Position numbers and translations under genes: made by a program
Notes under the pieces: model-generated
The model's database searches: none
What the model was told of the DNA's origin: nothing
What the model saw: only the letters and a program-made list of their open reading frames with translations
In this document: one piece after another, positions 57,283-64,000 of the stretch
Layout of the letters: each line of letters starts with the position of its first letter
Numbering within the stretch: the stretch's first letter is position 1
DNA from: Diphasiastrum complanatum
Taxonomy: Eukaryota; Streptophyta; Lycopodiopsida; Lycopodiales; Lycopodiaceae
Reading direction: 5' to 3'
Length of the DNA stretch: 64,000 bases
Assembly: GCA_029204225.1 (NCBI GenBank)
Contig: CM055093.1
Span: 27,563,566 to 27,627,565 of the forward strand

Positions 57283-58019
57283 TGTTGAATTTCACACGTG
57301 TGGACTGTCCACTACATGTACTTGTGATCTCCTAAGGTGTGTAGATGCACCAACATCAAGACTAGATTGAGATTCAAGATCAATCTTGAATCCTATGGCA
57401 AAAACACACTACTACATGCATTCAATCACTTCCAACTCTCACTCACACGTGTGGGAAGTATTCAAAAAATAATCTAAGTAAAAACAAGCTGCTCTCCTCG
57501 GGTAGAGAGAGAAAATGCATCATGAGCTCTCGAGTACAGAGAGAAAGCCAGAAATCCAATAACTCACAAAATCCACGAAATCACCAAATCAATTGACTTC
57601 AAAATGAGGAGTACAATGATACTAGTAGGTCCAGGAGCTATCACTGTGCTTAACTATGATTGGACCATATTTTGTCACCTCTTGATCCTATTGGATCATT
57701 GATCTATGCACCTCTTAATTCTATTGGACTATATTCAAGCACACCTCAATTTCCTATTGGACCTCACAAGGTTCCACCTCTAAATCCTATTGGACCTCTT
57801 GGAATTCATCAAACAAAAACTTTACACTTGTCTACACTCTAATTAGCAAGTGTTTAGCCTCTTACTCTATTTTGGCTCAATAGTGGCATTACAAGTGGAA
57901 ATGCATAATTTGCCATCTATGCCAAATTTATTCCTATCAACATCCTACACCTAGATGCTTGATGTAAAAAACATAAGACCCCTATATCTAACATAGATAA
58001 TCTTTTTCAATTCTTCACA
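57283..58019 (-). repeat. Solo LTR, 737 bases
   Basis: Near-identical to the LTR at 62401-63137 (same 737-base length) but without primer site or polypurine tract on either side. GTCT flanks it on both sides (57279-57282 and 58020-58023) as target duplication. On the minus strand it begins TGTGAAGAATTG and ends GTGTGAAATTCAACA. It holds TTCACACGTGTGGA (57291) and TCACACGTGTGGG (57443). Confidence 0.9.
57659..57793 (-). promoter_or_regulatory. Five CCAAT boxes at ~33-base spacing in the solo LTR
   Basis: ATTGG on the plus strand (CCAAT in element orientation) starts at 57659, 57690, 57723, 57756 and 57789. CCAAT is the NF-Y binding site. The array falls in the U3 part of the LTR, 226-361 bases from its start. 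Confidence 0.6.
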
Positions 58020-58344
58020 GTCTATGTTGGGTAGTAGGTGTCTTTGATCTTCCTTCCTTGTTGGGTAGTCTTTGTTGGTTGCAAACCAATCTTTGGAATG
58101 ACTCCCTCTTTGGATGAGGCTTCCTTTTGTGTTTATCCTTACTACTGTATAGAGCCTGATCAGAGACATGATCTCGTTATTTGGAATGTCCTATCTTTAT
58201 AGATTCTTGATATACCTAGATAGAGTAGAACTCATAACTGGAGCTACTACTTTCAATTAAGATCTTACCTCTTCTAAGGTGTAGTGATCAGTTCCTGATC
58301 TTCTACTAATGTAGTTATGATGAGCCTTTGTGCGGAATAACAAA
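58020..58344. other. Unassigned DNA
   Basis: Nothing recognised; ends at the border of repeat C. Confidence 0.4.
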
Positions 58345-60782
58345 TATAACAAGTAGCAACTGATCTAAGAAGGACATTTGATAGAAATAATGTGTTCAAG
58401 GATTGTGTATCATGGTCAAGAGATAAAGTAAAATTTGCTTAATCACGGTGATTCCTAGAGCATTGTTTGGCATACCACACAATGCGTCATCGCAAGAGAA
58501 CTCTATCCCTTATGGAAGGGGGGTGGTCTTTAATGTAAGCGAATGATTACAATAACTCCTAAACCTACCACATAGTTGAATTTAGTTTACTGTCAACTTA
58601 TTCTATGGTGTCAGTTTGATGCCTTGGTACGTGGTATGTAGCGGATCGTGGGATGTAAAGTGTGCCAAGTCCAGCTTATGCAACCGTAGTCGAGGTCATT
58701 GTGGTTGACCTTTGGTCGTCACTGGCAGTCTGTAGGAATTCACTTGTAGTTTCCTACGAGCGTCATCGTTTATTTGCCCAAACTTACAGTTTATTGTGAA
58801 TTTTGGTTTGTTGGTCTTTGTTGTCGTCACCCTCCGCATAAGTAGCAATGTGTTTGTGGTAGCAGTAGACTGTGTTTTGTGGTTTGTAAGATAACGATGC
58901 TTGTGGGCGGAAACCTTGAGTTTCCTCATTGGAGGAATTCCATGGTAAAGCAAACAAAGAACCTAAAAATTAGCAAAGGCTCTTCCTAGCCGGTAAAACA
59001 TCTGCTGCTCAATTTGTGCGGGCAATCGCACTATGAATGAATGTCCACATTGAAACAACAACTAATGAATACTATTTGTCATCTGTGTAATTCTATGGGT
59101 CATCAAACAACCTTTTGCTCATTAAATCTTCGGATTATCCAACAGAGGTATAGTAAGCTTCAATGTTGAAAACCTACTTACTCAAAGGGTCCTGATGGAA
59201 AGCCTTTCAATTTTGCCCTTGGATTTTTAGAATGACTAGCTCTGCCAGCTCCAATGGGACAGAATGCTCCTCCTGCCAATCTAATGGAACCAGAACCTTA
59301 TCATGGTAATGAGCAATGGAACTATAGCAATGATCACGAGAGTGGTCTTTTAGAGCAGTATGCTATCTATGTTACCGCGCAACAACAAGTTGCTAGACAA
59401 TGGAACAGAGTGTCACTTGGATGTTTTGCATGCTGAGAGAATCACAGAGTTGCTGAATGTTCAAACAAAGGGAAGTTGAGACTGTGGCTATGGACACTGT
59501 TATAAAGAATGTCCTACAAGACCCAAACCACCACTGGTTACTGCTCCAGTGAATATGATTACAATCAAGAAAAGATCAATAGTTTACTTAGGACCAATTG
59601 TACCTTTGATGGTTGTTACCAGAACTTAGAAACAGAAAGAAGTCCTAGTACCTGCTGAATGTACACCAACTACAGATATACCTACCGCATCAAGAGTGTA
59701 TCCAAATCTAAAAGTAGAAATGAAAAGATATCAAGATATGAGGCAGTAAATTAAATAGTTGCAAGTAGAAGAAGCCCAAGCAGTCGCTAAAGTAACAACC
59801 AAAGTCCATTCTTCATCTATGCCACAAGCAGATTCAAGAATTGTTGTTAATACATAATTACACCGTCGTGAAAAATTCTGTAAGCTGACACAATCTGAAG
59901 CATTGCAAATAGAAATGATCATAAATATTTTGTCTAGAAAGATGGATATTAAACTGGGAGAATTTCTTAAGTTGGTGACTAAAGTAAAAGAAGTATTAGG
60001 AGAAAGATTGACTCAAATGAAACCCAGATTGAGATTGTTAATCAATATTCCAAAAACCTTTTATGAGTTATATTCCAAAAGCTTGCAATTTTTAAGCTTC
60101 TTGGGTTCCTCAAAGAAATGTTCGGAAAAACTGGCATACTATAGGAATTGAATTGGTAAATTCTTTCAAAAACTGGCTTTAGAGATATAATGTAGGATGT
60201 TGACTTCTTAAAAATCGATGATTTTGTATGGAATTTTATGTTTAGTAAAATATATGTAGGATTTTTGACTGCTAGCTTTTGAATGTGTTAGATGCATGTA
60301 GATTATTATAATACTTTAAAAAACCACGTACAATTTTGAAATGACTACCTTATAGGTGCTCGACCGTTTGCACAATTTTTTATCTAAGTTATAACTGGCT
60401 AATTTCTAATCTTATAACACATTATACCATGAAAATAATTGTTGGAGCAAGCAATGTTGATGGCCAAAAAAAATAACTGAATTATGAACTTTTTTTTATT
60501 CTGCTGAATATAATTTAGCAGATCAAATAGTTTTGATTAATGCACTATTCTTTAACAAGCCTAGTTACTATAATAAATAGCAGTCTTTGATAGTTGTAAG
60601 ATTTTGGAATGCCTTATTTTTTACTTGAAGTTTTTGTAAGGGATTGTTTTTCAAAAAACAACATCCATTCAAAGATATTAAAGTGAAAAAAATTTCTCTT
60701 TAAAACCCTTGCATGATGAGGCAATCATACTAAATCGTTTATATTTAACAACAGATTGTTTAATTGGAAGCTTAAGGTGGCT
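58345..60782. repeat. Repeat family Z, copy C (inverted relative to A)
   Basis: Reverse complement of 14505-16957 over ~2.4 kb, including the CCCCCC stretch beside CTTATGGAAGG (58510) and the zinc-knuckle gene. It lacks the ~225 bases that form the left end of copies A and B. A strong hairpin starts four bases beyond its right edge. Confidence 0.85.
59000..60150 (+). pseudogene. Multi-zinc-knuckle protein remnant (copy C)
   Basis: Plus strand: CHLCNSMGHQTTFC (59080), MGQNAPPANLMEPEPYHG (59254), CFAC-ENHRVAEC (59425), a damaged second pair ending YGHCYKEC (59500), and the helical C-terminus (59903-60151). The first knuckle has lost its middle Cys. Stops at the codons before KPTYSK (TGA), LALPAP (TGA), ENHR (TGA), LQ-EEAQ (TAG) and after NT (TAA) are shared with copy A, so the common ancestor was already broken; others are private. 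Confidence 0.6.
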
Positions 60783-60785
60783 TCA

Positions 60786-60828
60786 ATTATGGGTTCGGAT
60801 ATGCCATACCAATATCCGAACCCATAAT
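60786..60828. repeat. Perfect 17-base inverted repeat with 9-base loop
   Basis: ATTATGGGTTCGGATAT, loop GCCATACCA, then the exact reverse complement. It sits immediately outside repeat C and may mark a rearrangement joint or a foldback structure. Confidence 0.85.
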
Positions 60829-61499
60829 AGGCATAGTACCAGTACGCCAACTATCGCCCACTTTCATAAGATTTTAAAATTTTGATACTGTCTATTGTAT
60901 TATTACTAATTCTTGTTTTATCCAAGTACTTTACCCTAACATTGTAGTAGGATTAGGGAAGATCCGTGCCATACCAATCCCTACAAATGTAGCGATCCCT
61001 TGTACAAATCCATGTACCTTAAGGGTGTATAGGTTATCAATACTAGTATTATTGTTCATAAAACTTGCTTACTACAGAGAAAACAGCAAAGTCACCATAT
61101 GCATAGTCTGAGTCATCTATACGTGCTATTACTGTTAAAAAGAGAGGCATACATATGATAAGCTAATCTGTTATAAGTGTAAGCCATAATCGTTTTCTAA
61201 AATCATTCATAAATGTTAACACTTTCTATTATTTACACTATTACCTCTTCATTAACCAATACACGAAGTGAAGTGTTGCAATACTAACATGAATAGATGT
61301 TATGTGAGAATCCTATGAGGAAGCCATATTTATTTACGAACGATACTTCCTTCGGAGACTGATAATAGAAGTTTTTCAAGTCTAGTTTTAGCCACAATAA
61401 TAATAGCATGAAAAAGCACTTCCAAGCGTACTATATTCCCATTACTAAATTGCTTCTCTACTTTTAGTAAAAAGGGATTGCCAGAAACATATATAAACT
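60829..61499. other. Unassigned AT-rich DNA
   Basis: Nothing recognised; a 63-codon minus-strand frame near 61330-61521 overlaps the edge of the gag fragment and has no family feature. Confidence 0.4.
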
Positions 61500-61642
61500 T
61501 GTGGTTCTTCTTCAAGGCCAAGAACTATGTCCATCACGTCTTGAATGATCAAGATGGACTCCATCCTCATTTTCCAAATTGAATAATTTGAAGTGGTCAA
61601 TCTTTCACTTGGTTCCAACAAGGATGAACCCATTGAAGACAT
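61500..61642 (-). pseudogene. copia gag N-terminal fragment (element G)
   Basis: Minus-strand ATG at 61642: MSSMGSSLLEPSERLTTSNY, then SIWKMRMESILIIQDVMDIV, the start of copia Gag as in elements D and E. Similarity ends after ~47 codons near 61500. A leader (61643-62387) with CACACGTGTCTGA (about 62214) and CACGTGTGAAA (about 61849) separates it from the primer site. Confidence 0.85.
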
Positions 61643-62387
61643 TTGAAGTGAAGAAAACTCAAATGATGAACAATAAATGTTGTTACACACTTTCAATAGG
61701 ATCCAATAATTGAGTACTATCTCCTCCTATGAAAGATCTTACAACAATTTGTGAATTGATTCTCACTAGCTACTCAAATCTCTCTAAAACAAGATCTATT
61801 TCACATCAAATGATGGAGTATAGGCAAAGTTAGGATCTAACACTCTTAGCACGTGTGAAATGCACTAATAAACCAAATTTGACTCAAATACAATGATATT
61901 GCATGAAACAAAAATGGCTAAGATCTCAAAACAGTGCCTAGATCACATATAGATGAGATTGGCAAGCATACAACTATGATTTTGGATCAACCAAGCAATC
62001 TCTTGACCAAACCAAATGTGTCCACCCAGGTCTAGGTGCCCTACCTAACCCTCTTCAAAAGCTTATAACTTTTGATTGGCTCAACCAAATGGAATGAAAC
62101 TGATTGCAACAGAAACTAGACAAAAATAGCTTCAAAACAAGCTATCAAGCAAGATAAATGGATCAAACATGAGAGAGAACTTCCAAACTGAAATTGGATG
62201 TTCCTCACACGTGTCTGAGCACCTGATCCCGTACAGTACCAGGTCAGACCCAATCAATGTCCTTTTGATCTCTTTTGATCCAAGATTGAACAAGATAGCT
62301 AGGAAAATGGGCCTTGACAACTTCTAGCTCAAGATTGATGAAAATTTTTTCACTTAGATGGATCAAAATGCATGGTAACCTTAGGTA

Positions 62388-62400
62388 GGCTCTGATACCA
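62388..62400 (-). other. Primer binding site of element G
   Basis: TGGTATCAGAGCC on the minus strand immediately after the LTR end; initiator tRNA-Met type. Confidence 0.92.
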
Positions 62401-63137
62401 TGTTGAATTTCACACGTGTGGACTGTCCACTACATGTACTTGTGATCTCCTAAGGTGTGTAGATGCACCAAGATCAAGACTAGATTGAGATTCAAGATCA
62501 ATCTTGAATCCTATGGCAAAAACACACTACTACATGCATTCAATCACTTCCAACTCTCACTCACACGTGTGGGAAGTATTCAAAAAATACTCTAAGTAAA
62601 AACAAGCTGCTCTCCTCGGGTAGAGAGAGAAAATGCATCATGAGCTCTCGGGTAGAGACAGAAAGCTAGAAATCCAATAACTCACAAAATCCATGAAATC
62701 ACCAAATCAATTGACTTCAAAATGAGGAGTACAATGATACTAGTAGGTCCACGAGCTACCACTATGCTTAACTATGATTGGACCATATTTTGTCACCTCT
62801 TGATCCTATTGGATCATTGATCTATGCACCTCTTAATTCTATTGGACTATATTCAAGCACACCTCAATTTCCTATTGGACCTCACAAGGTTCCACCTCTA
62901 AATCCTATTGGACCTCTTGGAATTCATCAAACAAAAACTTTACACTTGTCTACACTCTAATTAGCAAGTGTTTAGCCTCTTACTCTATTTTGGCTCAATA
63001 GTGGCATTACAAGTGGAAATGCATAATTTGCGATCTATGACAAATTTATTCCTATCAACATCCTTCACCTAGATGCTTGATGTAAAAAACATAAGACCCC
63101 TATATCTAACATAGATAATCTTTTTCAATTCTTCACA
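62401..63137 (-). repeat. LTR shared by elements G and H, 737 bases
   Basis: Same sequence and length as the solo LTR at 57283. On its left (downstream on the minus strand) are a primer site and gag; on its right are a polypurine tract and RNase H. It is therefore both 5' LTR of G and 3' LTR of H. Carries the palindromes at 62409 and 62561. Confidence 0.93.
62777..62911 (-). promoter_or_regulatory. Five CCAAT boxes at ~33-base spacing
   Basis: ATTGG starts at 62777, 62808, 62841, 62874 and 62907, spacing 31, 33, 33, 33, about three helical turns, so all face the same side of the DNA. Same array as in the solo LTR. Confidence 0.6.
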
Positions 63138-64000
63138 CTCCTCCTAAAAAATTATCTATGAAGATTTGAGCATTGATCTTGATATAACTCCAAGATTAGA
63201 TCTATGCTTGATGAAAGCACTTTTGCTCAAAGGCTTGGTGGGTAGATCGGCAATACAAGAGGACGAGTTGACATGCTCCAAATAGATTTCTCCTCCAATA
63301 AGCTTTTCCCTCACAAAATGGTGTGCCACTTCTATGTGCTTGCTTCTTGCATGAAATATGGGATTATTGGCAAGAGCTTGGGCCGAGATGTTATCACACT
63401 TGATCATTGGTAGATCATCCTCCTTGATGCACTTTAGTTCCATTAATAACCTCTTGATCCAAAGCACTTCTTTGGTAGTTGTAGTGAGTGCTTTGTACTC
63501 GGCCTCACATGAAGAGAGAGATATAGTATCTTGCTTTTTGGAAAGCCAAGATATTAGATTGCCTCCAAGAAAGATAGTGTATGCACTAATAGACTTTCGA
63601 TCCATCTTGTCACTTGCAAAGTCCGAATCCGAGTAGCCAATAATGGATAGATCTTCACTTTTATAGAGTAGACCATAATCACAAGATGAAGATACATATC
63701 TTAGAATCCTCTTGGCCATCTTCCAATGATGGATCTTAGGATCTTGCATAAATTGACTCAATTTGTGCACACAAAAACTAAGATCGGGCCTAGTAATGGT
63801 AAGCCAAATCAAGGAGCCTACAAGACTCCTAAAAAGTGTGATGTCCTCAAAGGATCTTTCATCACCTTTATTAGGATCTTTTACAATTTGCTCCATTGGA
63901 GTATCTATGCTCTTAGAATTTTCCATATGGAATTTTTTCAACATAGAGTGAGCATATCTAGATTTGCATATAAAGACATGATTTTCATAAAAATCAGTTT
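63138..64000 (-). CDS. Element H RT C-terminus and RNase H, running off the window
   Basis: An open minus-strand frame from the window edge to a stop at 63156. It holds the RT thumb end (CKSRYAHSMLKKFHM), the connection SLVGSLIWLTITRPDLSF, HWKMAKRILRYVSS, then RNase H with GYSDSDFASDKMDRKS (catalytic Asp pair), SLSSCEAEYKALT (Glu) and CDNISAQALANNPIFHAR, ending HRSNLGVISRSMLKSS. No break is seen in 281 codons, so the copy may be intact to the right. AGGAGGAG beside the LTR (63138-63145) is the polypurine tract. Confidence 0.9.

Noticed and set aside
57660-57842. 60-codon frame identical in both 737-base LTRs
   Set aside because: It lies over the CCAAT array; identity follows from the recent common origin of the LTRs, and the repetitive Pro-Ile-Gly pattern mirrors the DNA array.
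59000-60150. TGA read as Trp (variant code) to explain shared TGA codons
   Set aside because: TAG and TAA stops are shared as well, and ELIP and element E use the standard code; ancestral decay explains all.

Overview
This window is nuclear DNA of a land plant, almost entirely made of decayed and nested retrotransposons. The evidence is a three-exon gene for an early light-induced protein (ELIP, a thylakoid protein found in green plants and algae), plant-type Ty1/copia elements with initiator-tRNA-Met primer binding sites, Ty3/gypsy remnants, long GA/CT microsatellites and AT-rich intergenic DNA. Fragments of the VGHTHED (DUF7869-type) family, together with this copia-rich context, make me favour a seedless plant (fern, lycophyte or bryophyte) over a flowering plant; that is inference, held at low confidence.

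Layout. 1-12.4 kb: broken copia pieces in both orientations, LTR-like repeats whose partner copies lie elsewhere in the window, and one Ty3 fragment. 12.4-14 kb: a decayed DUF7869-type gene. 14.3-17 kb: copy A of a repeat carrying a decayed multi-zinc-knuckle gene; copy C lies inverted at 58.3-60.8 kb and a partial copy B at 52.5-54 kb. 17-20 kb: copia and Ty3 remnants, then a cluster of ten CATGCA words. 20-24 kb: LTR-like repeats and a copia reverse transcriptase. 24-29 kb: a copia gag-protease followed by about 2 kb of open reading frames that match no copia domain, an LTR with a primer binding site, and a truncated integrase. 29-34 kb: an LTR-like repeat, an unrecognised coding remnant, a second DUF7869-type fragment and tandem repeats. 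34.4-46.6 kb: a three-level nest. Element E (intact LTRs, one 1008-codon ORF, no integrase) sits inside element D, whose LTR abuts the RNase H end of element F. 46.6-50.8 kb: inverted LTRs and microsatellites. 51-52.3 kb: the ELIP gene. 52.5-64 kb: repeat B with a SINE-like insertion, copia scraps, a solo LTR, repeat C, and a same-family LTR shared by two internal regions.

Only two coding units look intact: ELIP, which would act in the thylakoid membrane as a photoprotective pigment-binding protein, and the Gag-Pro-RT-RNase H polyprotein of element E, which would need integrase supplied by another element. No bacterial-type operon, CRISPR array, rRNA gene or tRNA gene was seen.
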